Assembly: GCA_044866695.1 (NCBI GenBank)
Contig: JBIOUF010000143.1
Coordinates: 1 to 27,008 of the forward strand
Source: JBIOUF01 sp044866695
Lineage (GTDB): Bacteria > Actinomycetota > Actinomycetes > Propionibacteriales > Nocardioidaceae
Direction: 5' to 3'
Length of the DNA: 27,008 bases
The translations under genes were made by a program, and so were the position numbers. Under the pieces are notes generated by a model. The model searched no databases. It was given only the letters and a program-made list of their open reading frames with translations, and was not told the DNA's origin. Shown in pieces: positions 1 to 6,254 of the stretch; positions within the stretch are counted from its first letter, which is position 1, and the number at the start of each line of letters is the position of its first letter.

Positions 1-6
1 GGCCCA

Positions 7-82
7 GTGAGCCGGGCACAGTGAGCCGGGCACAGTGAGCCGGGCACAGTGAGCCGGGCACAGTGAGCCGGGCACAGTGAGC
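7..82 (+). repeat. 14-bp tandem repeat carrying a stop/start signal
   Basis: Five perfect copies of GTGAGCCGGGCACA occupy 7-76, and a sixth truncated copy (GTGAGC) begins at 77. Each copy contains GTGA, the same overlapping TGA stop and GTG start used at the next two gene junctions (964-967, 1653-1656). Because 14 is not a multiple of 3, successive copies fall in different frames. The last GTG (77) opens the bicupin gene, and the TGA at 50-52 closes that frame upstream. It looks like a duplicated gene junction, perhaps the end of a gene lying before the window. Confidence 0.9.
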
Positions 83-967
83 GCGGGCCACCTGGTGCGA
101 AGGGGCGGCGAGGTGGCCCTCGGCGCGCCCGGCGGCTGGGCGGCCGGCGCCACGGGGCACCGGCGCGCTGTGCTGGTGGGGGAGGTCGACGGCGCCGTCC
201 ACACCGGCTTCGCGCTCTGCGAGCTGGACCCCGGCGGGTCGCTGCCGACGCACGTGCACTCCTTCGAGGAGAGCTGTTACGTGGTCGAGGGCACCGGCGT
301 CGTGGACACCCCCGAAGGGTCCTACCGGGTCGCCGCCGGCGGGTACGGCCTGGTCGCCGTCGGCGTTCCGCACCGGTGGCGCAACGAGGCGGCCGCGCCG
401 GTGCGCTGGCTCGAGATGCAGGCGCCCACGCCGCGGGCCGGGCACGCCGGGGACACCTACCTGGTGCCCGACCCGGCGTACGGCGAGCCGGAGGCCCCCG
501 ACGTCCGCGACCCGCGCACGCGTTCGTTCGGCAGCATCGCGCCCGAGCACATGGACCCGGCCCGGCAGGGCCAGGACATGCTCGCCGTGTCGGCGAGCAT
601 GCGCACCGCCCTGCTGGTCTACAGCGGCATCACCGTGAAGATGATGGTGGACTCCGACCTCGGGGCCGTGCTGTCGACCATGTTCATGGTCCAGTACGCC
701 CCGGACGGCGTGGCCGGCGCGCACGACCACCCGTTCGAGGAGACCTACTACTTCCTCGAAGGGCGGGCCGAGGCGACCTTCGACGGGTCGCGGTACGAGC
801 TCGGCCCGGGCGACCTGGCCTGGGCCGGCGCCGGCTGCGTGCACGCCTTCCGCAACCTCGGTGCCGGCCCGCTGCGATGGCTGGAGACCCAGGCGCCGCA
901 GCCGCCGCCCCGGCACTCCTACCGGTTCGCCCGGGACTGGGACTATCTGAAGGAGATGACCTCGTGA
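77..967 (+). CDS. Bicupin (two cupin domains) protein, ureidoglycine aminohydrolase-like fold
   Basis: This 296-residue protein has two cupin barrels. The first has a metal-site motif with His59, His61, Glu65 and a later His99. The second has His216, His218, Glu222 and His256 within the sequence AHDHPFEETYYFLEG. Both sites look complete, which suggests two bound metal ions. The length and two-barrel layout resemble (S)-ureidoglycine aminohydrolase and related bicupin hydrolases or isomerases, but no other purine-catabolism gene is visible, so the substrate is unknown. The start is the GTG at 77 in the last copy of the 14-bp repeat; an in-frame stop at 50-52 rules out a longer protein. Its stop overlaps the next start (GTGA, 964-967), so it is translated together with the SDR and dehydrogenase genes that follow. 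Confidence 0.85.
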   Translation: MSAGHLVRRGGEVALGAPGGWAAGATGHRRAVLVGEVDGAVHTGFALCELDPGGSLPTHVHSFEESCYVVEGTGVVDTPEGSYRVAAGGYGLVAVGVPHRWRNEAAAPVRWLEMQAPTPRAGHAGDTYLVPDPAYGEPEAPDVRDPRTRSFGSIAPEHMDPARQGQDMLAVSASMRTALLVYSGITVKMMVDSDLGAVLSTMFMVQYAPDGVAGAHDHPFEETYYFLEGRAEATFDGSRYELGPGDLAWAGAGCVHAFRNLGAGPLRWLETQAPQPPPRHSYRFARDWDYLKEMTS

Positions 968-1656
968 CGACGTTGCTGCTGGTGGGCGGAACCTCGGGGA
1001 TCGGCCTGGAGATCTGCCGCCGCTACGCCGCCGAGGGCTGGTCGGTGCTGCTCACCGGCCGCGACCGGGCCCGCGCGGAGGAGGTGGCCGCGGACCTGCC
1101 CGGCAACGCGCGCGGGCTGGCCCTGGACCTGGCCGAGCCCGAGAGCGTCGCCGGCGCGCTGGCGGACGTCGGCGCCGTCGACCACCTGGTGCTCTCGGCC
1201 ATCGCCCGGGACGCCAGCTCGGTCGCGCACTACGACGTCGCCGGGGCGCGGTACCTGGCGACGATGAAGCTGGTCGGCTACCCCGCGGTGGTGAGCGCGC
1301 TGGCCGACCGGCTGGCACGGGACGGCTCGGTGCTGTTGTTCGGCGGGCGAGCCAAGGACCGGCCGTACCCGGGCTCCACCACCGTGTCGACCGTCAACGG
1401 CGGGGTGACCGGGCTGGTGCGCACGCTCGCGGTCGAGCTCGCCCCGCGCCGGGTCAACGCGCTGCACCCGGGCATCGTCGCGGACAGCCCGTTCTGGTCG
1501 GGGAAGCAGGAGGCGACCGACCGGGTCCGCGAGCACACCCCGACCGGTCGCAACGTCACGACGGCCGACATCGTCGACGCCGTGGACTTCCTGGTCCGCA
1601 ACCGCTCGGTCAACGGCATCGACCTGTACGTCGACGGCGGGTGGCTGCTGCAGTGA
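964..1656 (+). CDS. SDR-fold protein with a degenerate active site
   Basis: This 230-residue protein has a Rossmann fold of the short-chain dehydrogenase type: a dinucleotide-binding GGTSGIG at residues 8-14, an LAVELAPRRVNALHPG stretch after the active-site helix, and a C-terminal YVDGGW ending. Aligning the helix TGLVRTLAVEL with typical SDRs puts Val141 and Asn145 where the catalytic Tyr and Lys of YxxxK normally sit, and the usual Ser region reads LLFGG. It may therefore bind NAD(P) without performing classical SDR chemistry, or use other residues. The GTG at 964 overlaps the bicupin stop; an upstream extension of the frame is only a shadow of the bicupin gene. Its own stop overlaps the next start at 1653. 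The substrate is unknown. Confidence 0.85.
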   Translation: MTTLLLVGGTSGIGLEICRRYAAEGWSVLLTGRDRARAEEVAADLPGNARGLALDLAEPESVAGALADVGAVDHLVLSAIARDASSVAHYDVAGARYLATMKLVGYPAVVSALADRLARDGSVLLFGGRAKDRPYPGSTTVSTVNGGVTGLVRTLAVELAPRRVNALHPGIVADSPFWSGKQEATDRVREHTPTGRNVTTADIVDAVDFLVRNRSVNGIDLYVDGGWLLQ

Positions 1657-2558
1657 GCGAGCCGTTCGCCGGCACGGTCGCCGTGGTCGGCTGCGGGCGG
1701 ATGGGCTCGGCCATGGCCCGGCGGCTGGCCGGCGCCGGGACCCGCCTGGTCGTGCACAACCGCACGGCCGCGGCCGCCGAGGCGGTCGCCGCCGACACCG
1801 GCGCGACAGTAGCGGGATCCCCCGCCGAGGCGGCCGCCACGGCCGACGTGTGCCTGGTGTCGCTCGCCGACGACGCGGCCGTGCTGGCGACGTACCACGG
1901 GCCGGAGGGGCTGCTGGCCGGGCTGCACGACGGCCAGGTGGTCTGCGACACCAGCACCGTCGCCCCCGAGACCGTGCGTGGGCTGGCCCGCGAGGTGGCC
2001 GACCGCGGCGCCGTCCTGCTGGACTCGCCGGTGTCCGGCAGCGTCTCGGTGGTGGCGACCGGCCGGCTGGCGGTGATGGCGGGCGGCGACCCGGTCGCCC
2101 TCGACCGGGTCCGTCCCCTCCTCGACGTCCTCGCCGCCCGGGTGTTCCACGTCGGCGGCACCGGGTCCGGCGTGGCCACGAAGCTGGTGGTCAACGCGTT
2201 GCTGCACGCGTTCAACGTGGCGCTCGGCGAGGCCCTCGTCGTGGCCGAGCGAGCCGGGCTGGACCGGGCGACGACCTACGACGTCATCCAGGCCGGCGCC
2301 GTGGGGGCGCCGTTCGTGGCGTACAAGCGCGACGCCTTCCTGCATCCCGACGACGCCGCTGTCGCGTTCAGCCTGCGCCTGGTCGCGAAGGACCTGGAGC
2401 TGGCGCACCACCTGGCCGGCACGGTGGCCGCGCGGACCGACCAGGGCGACGTGACCCGCCGCCTCGTGGAGGAGGCCGTGTCCGCCGGGATGGGCGAGCG
2501 GGACCTGAGCGCGATGGCGGCGTTCCTGCGGGATGCGGGCGGTGCTACCAGCCGGTAG
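1653..2558 (+). CDS. NAD(P)-dependent beta-hydroxyacid dehydrogenase (3-hydroxyisobutyrate dehydrogenase family)
   Basis: This 301-residue protein belongs to the 6-phosphogluconate/3-hydroxyisobutyrate dehydrogenase superfamily, which oxidises beta-hydroxyacids or reduces the matching semialdehydes. The Rossmann motif GCGRMG is at residues 13-18, the substrate-binding motif DSPVSGSV lies mid-protein, and Lys177 in the helix GVATKLVVN is the expected catalytic lysine. The length is typical. An in-frame GTG at 1641 exists, but the GTG at 1653 overlaps the SDR stop as GTGA, matching the other junctions of this operon, so 1653 is preferred. The substrate cannot be read from the sequence. The cassette of bicupin, SDR and this enzyme suggests breakdown of a small hydroxy- or keto-acid. 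The TAG stop also forms part of the -10 box of the next gene. Confidence 0.9.
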   Translation: MSEPFAGTVAVVGCGRMGSAMARRLAGAGTRLVVHNRTAAAAEAVAADTGATVAGSPAEAAATADVCLVSLADDAAVLATYHGPEGLLAGLHDGQVVCDTSTVAPETVRGLAREVADRGAVLLDSPVSGSVSVVATGRLAVMAGGDPVALDRVRPLLDVLAARVFHVGGTGSGVATKLVVNALLHAFNVALGEALVVAERAGLDRATTYDVIQAGAVGAPFVAYKRDAFLHPDDAAVAFSLRLVAKDLELAHHLAGTVAARTDQGDVTRRLVEEAVSAGMGERDLSAMAAFLRDAGGATSR

Positions 2559-2561
2559 GTT
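2556..2561 (+). promoter_or_regulatory. -10 box of a likely leaderless GPP34 transcript
   Basis: TAGGTT lies exactly 6 nt before the ATG at 2568, so transcription would start at or next to the start codon. Its first three bases are the TAG stop codon of the preceding dehydrogenase gene. There is no Shine-Dalgarno sequence in the short gap, in keeping with a leaderless mRNA. No clear -35 was found. Confidence 0.55.
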
Positions 2562-2567
2562 CGGCCC

Positions 2568-3239
2568 ATGTCCACGCTCACCGACCTGGTCCTGCTCACC
2601 ACCGACCCGAAGACCGGCAAGTCGCGCACGAGCTCCGCGGCCCCGGACGCGGTGTTCGGCGGCGCGGTCCTGCTCGACCTGGTGGCCGACGGCGCCGTCG
2701 CGATCGTGGGGGAGGGCAAGCGCGCCAAGGTCGAGGTCGTCGACCCCTCGCCCCGCGCCGACCCGCTGCTCGAGGCCGGGCTGGCCCGGCTGCGCGACCG
2801 CAAGCCGGCGAAGGCGCAGGGCGCGGTGACCCGGCTGGGCAAGAAGGCGAGGCCGGCGGCGTACGACGCGCTGACCGCGTCCGGCCGGGTGCGCCCGCGC
2901 GAGGACCGGGTCCTCGGGGTGCTCCCGGTGACGCACTACGAGGTGCTGGACGTGGCCGGGCGGGACGAGCTCGTCGCCGCCGTTCGTCACGTCCTGCTCA
3001 CCGACCAGCCCGCCGACGCCCGCACCGGCCCTCTGGTCGGCCTGCTGCACGCCGGCGACCTGCTCGGCCTCGTGGTGGACCGCCCGGACCGCAAGCGGGC
3101 CAAGGAGCGCGCCAAGGAGGTGAGCCAGGGCGACTGGGCCGCCGAGGGCGTGCGAGACGCCATCGCCGCGGCCACCATGGCGGTGATGACCGCGGTCGTG
3201 GCGGCCGTCGTCGCCGGCAGCGCCGGCGCCGGCGGCTGA
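2568..3239 (+). CDS. GPP34 (GOLPH3/Vps74-like) family protein
   Basis: This 223-residue protein matches the bacterial GPP34 family: an N-terminal TLTDLVLLTTDPKTGK segment, an FGGAVLLDLVADGAV helix, the loop with RPREDRVLGVLPVTHYEVLD, and a C-terminal GPLVGLLHAGDLLGLVV segment. In eukaryotes GOLPH3 binds phosphatidylinositol-4-phosphate and glycosyltransferase tails at the Golgi; actinobacteria carry homologues whose role is poorly known. The last ~35 residues are rich in Ala, Met and Val (AAATMAVMTAVVAAVVAGSAGAGG) and could be a membrane-associating helix. The ATG at 2568 is placed by the adjacent -10 box and by the start of family similarity. It appears to be transcribed alone. Confidence 0.85.
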   Translation: MSTLTDLVLLTTDPKTGKSRTSSAAPDAVFGGAVLLDLVADGAVAIVGEGKRAKVEVVDPSPRADPLLEAGLARLRDRKPAKAQGAVTRLGKKARPAAYDALTASGRVRPREDRVLGVLPVTHYEVLDVAGRDELVAAVRHVLLTDQPADARTGPLVGLLHAGDLLGLVVDRPDRKRAKERAKEVSQGDWAAEGVRDAIAAATMAVMTAVVAAVVAGSAGAGG

Positions 3240-3256
3240 GCGCTCGCGGAGCTCGG

Positions 3257-3274
3257 TGTTGCACGCCCGCAACA
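3257..3274. other. Perfect 6-bp inverted repeat (operator or weak hairpin)
   Basis: TGTTGC at 3257-3262 and GCAACA at 3269-3274 are exact reverse complements separated by 6 nt, in the 60-bp gap between the GPP34 gene and the ACT-GNAT gene. The short stem and absence of a T-run make it a poor intrinsic terminator. The spacing would also suit a dimeric repressor site. Function is not established. Confidence 0.35.
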
Positions 3275-3299
3275 TCGACGACCCCTGACCGAAACGCCG

Positions 3300-4382
3300 A
3301 TGCGTCACCCTGAGCGTGGATCCAGACTGGGCGCACGCGGACGACGGGCGGTGGTCGAGGTGCTGTGGAGGGTGCGGACCACGCTGTCGGACCGGCCGGG
3401 GGCCCTCGCCGGGCTGGCCCACAGCTGTGGCCTCCGCGACGCGAACATCCTCGGCATGCAGATCTTCCCCGGCGCCCAGGGGGTCACCGACGAGCTGGTC
3501 ATGCGCGTGCCGCAGTCGTGGACCGACCGCGACCTCCGGCAGCTCGTGGAGGGTGCCGGCGGCCGCGACGTGGTGGTCGCGCCCTGCACCCCCCAGGCCC
3601 TGACCGACGCGCCGATGCGCTACCTGCAGGCGCTGCGCCACGTCGTCGACCACCCGGACCAGCTGGCCGACGTCGTCGCCGCGCTGATGGACGGGGAGCC
3701 GGTGCGCCAGGGCACGCCCCCGACGGAGGCCGACCTGCTCAGCGTGTCCGTGGGGGAGGACGCGGTCACGGTGTCCCGCGCGACCCCGTTCACGCCGACC
3801 GAGCACGCCCGGGCCGCGGTGTTCGCGGAGGTGGCGGCCGGCCTGCTCGGCCGGTCGCCGGAGCAGCCGGTCGCGGACTCCGCGTCGCCGCCGGCTGCGG
3901 CCGGCGTCCCCACCGTGCGGCCGGGACGCGTGGCCGACACCGAGTCGGTGGCGCGCATGATCGGCAGGTGCTCGGCCGAGACCCTCTCGCGATGGCTCGG
4001 CGGCCCGGAGCCGCGCGGGAGCCTCGCCGCGGCCAGGCGGCTCGCCACCGGTGGCATCGTCGCGGTCACCGGCGCGGACGTGGTCGGGCTCGCCACGCTC
4101 GAGCCCATGTCGTCGGGGGTGTTCGAGGTGGGCGTGCTCGTCGAGGACGGGTGGCGTCGCCGAGGGCTCGGAGCCCGGCTGCTGTCGATGGCCGCACGGG
4201 CCGCGCGTGCCGACGGCGCGCAGGAGCTGGTGGTCCGGACCCGCCCCGAGAACCCGGCGGTCCTCGGTCTGGTGATGACCACCGGCCTGTGCGGACGGGT
4301 CCGCTACACCGGGGAGCACATCACCGTGACCGCCAGCCTCAAGGACGTCCGGCCGCTCGCCCGGCTCGCCACCCCCTCCTGA
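3300..4382 (+). CDS. ACT domain-GNAT acetyltransferase fusion protein
   Basis: The N-terminal part, from LWRVRTTLSDRPGALAGLAHSCG to about residue 95, has the pattern of an ACT domain, a small-molecule (often amino-acid) binding regulatory fold. A middle region of about 100 residues has no recognised domain. From about residue 200 (VPTVRPGRVAD) the protein is a GNAT acetyltransferase with a beta-bulge VGVLVEDGWRRRGLGARLL that binds the acetyl-CoA pyrophosphate. This suggests an acetyltransferase under allosteric control by a ligand; the target is unknown. The start is uncertain: the ATG at 3300 has no obvious ribosome site, and in-frame GTGs at 3351 and 3360 lie closer to the conserved LWRVR start of the ACT domain. 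It appears monocistronic. Confidence 0.85.
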   Translation: MRHPERGSRLGARGRRAVVEVLWRVRTTLSDRPGALAGLAHSCGLRDANILGMQIFPGAQGVTDELVMRVPQSWTDRDLRQLVEGAGGRDVVVAPCTPQALTDAPMRYLQALRHVVDHPDQLADVVAALMDGEPVRQGTPPTEADLLSVSVGEDAVTVSRATPFTPTEHARAAVFAEVAAGLLGRSPEQPVADSASPPAAAGVPTVRPGRVADTESVARMIGRCSAETLSRWLGGPEPRGSLAAARRLATGGIVAVTGADVVGLATLEPMSSGVFEVGVLVEDGWRRRGLGARLLSMAARAARADGAQELVVRTRPENPAVLGLVMTTGLCGRVRYTGEHITVTASLKDVRPLARLATPS

Positions 4383-4386
4383 CAGA

Positions 4387-4402
4387 TCCCCTCCCGGGGG
4401 GA
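4387..4402 (+). terminator. Possible terminator hairpin after the ACT-GNAT gene
   Basis: TCCCC (4387-4391) pairs with GGGGA (4398-4402) across a 6-nt loop, starting 5 bp after the stop codon. There is no T-run, so termination by this hairpin alone is uncertain. Confidence 0.35.
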
Positions 4403-4413
4403 CCCCTGCTTCG

Positions 4414-4479
4414 TCGAGCCGTCAGTCTTGGTGGGTCGAGCCGTCAGTCTTGGTGGGTCGAGCCGTCAATGTTGGTGGC
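4414..4479 (+). repeat. 22-bp tandem repeat array upstream of guaB
   Basis: Three direct copies of a 22-bp unit lie at 4414-4435, 4436-4457 and 4458-4479. Each begins TCGAGCCGTC; the first two are identical and the third changes AGTC to AATG in the middle. The third copy matches a unit of the array at 17134-17155 in 21 of 22 positions. A 22-bp period is about two turns of DNA, so a protein bound to each copy would lie on one face. The array ends about 60 bp before the guaB -10 box. It may be a regulatory site or just a genomic repeat family. Confidence 0.85.
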
Positions 4480-4537
4480 CCGAGCGTCGCGGCACGCGTG
4501 GCCGGCTCGGCGCCGGGTGGTAGGCCGACCGCGCCGG

Positions 4538-4543
4538 TAGAAT
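4538..4543 (+). promoter_or_regulatory. guaB -10 box
   Basis: TAGAAT fits the TANNNT actinobacterial -10 consensus and lies 29 nt before the guaB ATG at 4573. That leaves room for a short leader with a GAGAGG ribosome-binding site at 4562-4567. No clear -35 hexamer is seen. Confidence 0.5.
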
Positions 4544-4572
4544 CGCGGTCACCGCCCACCCGAGAGGTCCGC

Positions 4573-6090
4573 ATGAGCCTCACCCCCGTCGGCGTACCCG
4601 AGAAGTTCGGCGCGCTCGGCCTGACCTACGACGACGTCCTGCTGCTGCCCGGCGAGTCCGACCTCACCCCCGACGACGTCGACACCACCACCCGGCTGAC
4701 CCGGGAGATCACCCTGCGGGTGCCGCTGGTGTCCGCCGCGATGGACACCGTCACCGAGTCCCGGATGGCGATCGCGATGGCCCGGCAGGGTGGGCTCGGC
4801 GTGCTGCACCGCAACCTGTCCGTGGCCGACCAGGCGTACCAGGTCGACCTGGTCAAGCGCACCCAGACCGGCATCATCCCCAACCCGGTCACGATCGGGC
4901 CCGACGCGACACTGGAGGAGCTCGACCAGCGCTGCGGGGAGTACCGCGTCTCCGGCCTCCCCGTCGTCGACCTCGACCAGCGGCTGCTCGGCATCATCAC
5001 CAACCGCGACCTGCGGTTCACCCCCGTCGCGGAGTGGGCCTCCACGAAGGTCGACGAGGTGATGACGCCCATGCCGCTGGTCACCGGTCCCGTGGGGATC
5101 AGCCGCGAGGAGGCGACGCGGCTGCTACGCCAGCACAAGCGGGAGCGGCTGCCGATCGTCGACCATCACGGGCGCCTGGCCGGCCTCATCACGGTCAAGG
5201 ACTTCGTGAAGAGCGAGCAGTTCCCGCACACCACCCAGGACGCGCAGGGGCGGCTGATGGTCGGCGCCGCGATCGGCTACCACGGCGACGCGTGGGAGCG
5301 CGCCACCACCTTGGTGGAGGCCGGCGTCGACGTGCTGGTCGCCGACACCGCGCACGGCCACGTGCGGCTGCTGCTGGACATGGTCCGCCGGCTCAGGTCC
5401 GACCCCGCCACCCGGCACGTCCAGCTCATCGGCGGCAACGTCGCCACCCGCGAAGGCGCGCAAGCGTTCGTCGACGCGGGGGCCGACGCGGTCAAGGTCG
5501 GCGTCGGACCGGGCTCGATCTGCACCACCCGGGTGGTGACCGGGGTCGGCGTACCCCAGGTGACCGCGGTGTACGACGCGGCCCTGGCCTGCCGGCCCGC
5601 CGGAGTGCCGGTGATCGCCGACGGCGGGCTGCAGTACTCCGGCGACATCGCCAAGGCCCTGGTCGCCGGCGCCGACGCAGTAATGGTCGGCTCGTTGCTG
5701 GCCGGCTGCGAGGAGAGCCCCGGCGAGCTGGTGTTCGTCAACGGCAAGCAGTTCAAGTCCTACCGGGGCATGGGGTCGCTGGGCGCGATGTCGTCGCGGG
5801 GCAAGAGGTCCTACTCCAAGGACCGGTACTTCCAGGCCGAGGTGACCAGCGACGACAAGATCGTCCCCGAGGGCATCGAGGGCCAGGTCGCCTACCGCGG
5901 ACCGCTGTCCGCCGTCGCGCACCAGCTCGTCGGCGGCCTGCACCAGTCGATGTTCTACGTAGGCGCCCGGACCGTGCCCGAGCTGCAGGAGCGGGGCCGG
6001 TTCGTCCGGATCACCTCCGCCAGCCTCGTGGAGAGCCATCCCCACGACATCGCGATGATGGTCGAGGCGCCCAACTACACCGGCCGCTGA
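4573..6090 (+). CDS. guaB: Inosine-5'-monophosphate dehydrogenase (IMPDH)
   Basis: This 505-residue cytoplasmic enzyme oxidises IMP to XMP with NAD+, the committed step to GMP. The N-terminal barrel start is FGALGLTYDDVLLLPGESD. A CBS-domain pair lies at about residues 102-212 (PDATLEELDQRCGEYRVSG onward), the sensor for purine nucleotides in this family. The catalytic loop GPGSICTTR carries Cys317, and the mobile flap includes KSYRGMGSLGAM and the EGIEGQVAYRG segment. Length and order of parts are those of a complete bacterial IMPDH. The ATG at 4573 is chosen because the family sequence starts there and a GAGAGG site precedes it; the open frame further upstream runs through the repeat array. 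XMP made here is the substrate of GuaA (11284). Confidence 0.98.
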   Translation: MSLTPVGVPEKFGALGLTYDDVLLLPGESDLTPDDVDTTTRLTREITLRVPLVSAAMDTVTESRMAIAMARQGGLGVLHRNLSVADQAYQVDLVKRTQTGIIPNPVTIGPDATLEELDQRCGEYRVSGLPVVDLDQRLLGIITNRDLRFTPVAEWASTKVDEVMTPMPLVTGPVGISREEATRLLRQHKRERLPIVDHHGRLAGLITVKDFVKSEQFPHTTQDAQGRLMVGAAIGYHGDAWERATTLVEAGVDVLVADTAHGHVRLLLDMVRRLRSDPATRHVQLIGGNVATREGAQAFVDAGADAVKVGVGPGSICTTRVVTGVGVPQVTAVYDAALACRPAGVPVIADGGLQYSGDIAKALVAGADAVMVGSLLAGCEESPGELVFVNGKQFKSYRGMGSLGAMSSRGKRSYSKDRYFQAEVTSDDKIVPEGIEGQVAYRGPLSAVAHQLVGGLHQSMFYVGARTVPELQERGRFVRITSASLVESHPHDIAMMVEAPNYTGR

Positions 6091-6121
6091 CCGCCCGGAC
6101 GCCGCTGGGCAGTCGGCCGGC

Positions 6122-6208
6122 GTTGTGGCCGATGCCTGCCCGCGACACGCCGTCGGGCCTGCGGCCGTCGGCCACAAGCAAGGATCTCTGCAGGCATCGG
6201 CCACAAGC
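6122..6208 (-). repeat. Dispersed palindromic element, copy 1 (inverted)
   Basis: The ends are TTGTGGCCGATGCCTGC (6123-6139) and its exact reverse complement (6190-6206). An internal GGCCACAAGC at 6170-6179 is, on the minus strand, the GCTTGTGGCC found 29 nt into every copy. This copy is inverted relative to copies at 12925 and 23252. The paired ends could form a 17-bp stem. It fills the gap between guaB and guaB3. No coding capacity is evident. Confidence 0.85.
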
Positions 6209-6241
6209 AGGCGGACCCACGGGGTGAACCGCACCGGCGGC

Positions 6242-6247
6242 TAGGGT
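6242..6247 (+). promoter_or_regulatory. -10 box of a likely leaderless guaB3 transcript
   Basis: TAGGGT lies 7 nt before the GTG at 6255. This placement supports 6255 over the in-frame GTG at 6246, which overlaps the box itself. No clear -35 was identified. Confidence 0.55.
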
Positions 6248-6254
6248 GGCTGCC

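Noticed and set aside
1641..1652. GTG at 1641 as start of the dehydrogenase
   Set aside because: The GTG at 1653 overlaps the previous stop as GTGA like the other junctions, and family similarity starts after it.
1278..4319. Open frame of about 1,000 codons on the minus strand
   Set aside because: It lies opposite four well-supported plus-strand genes, has no recognisable domain, and is rich in Arg, Gly, Pro and His as expected for an antisense frame in GC-rich DNA.
4414..4479. CRISPR array
   Set aside because: Repeats are directly adjacent with no spacers, and there are no cas genes in the window.
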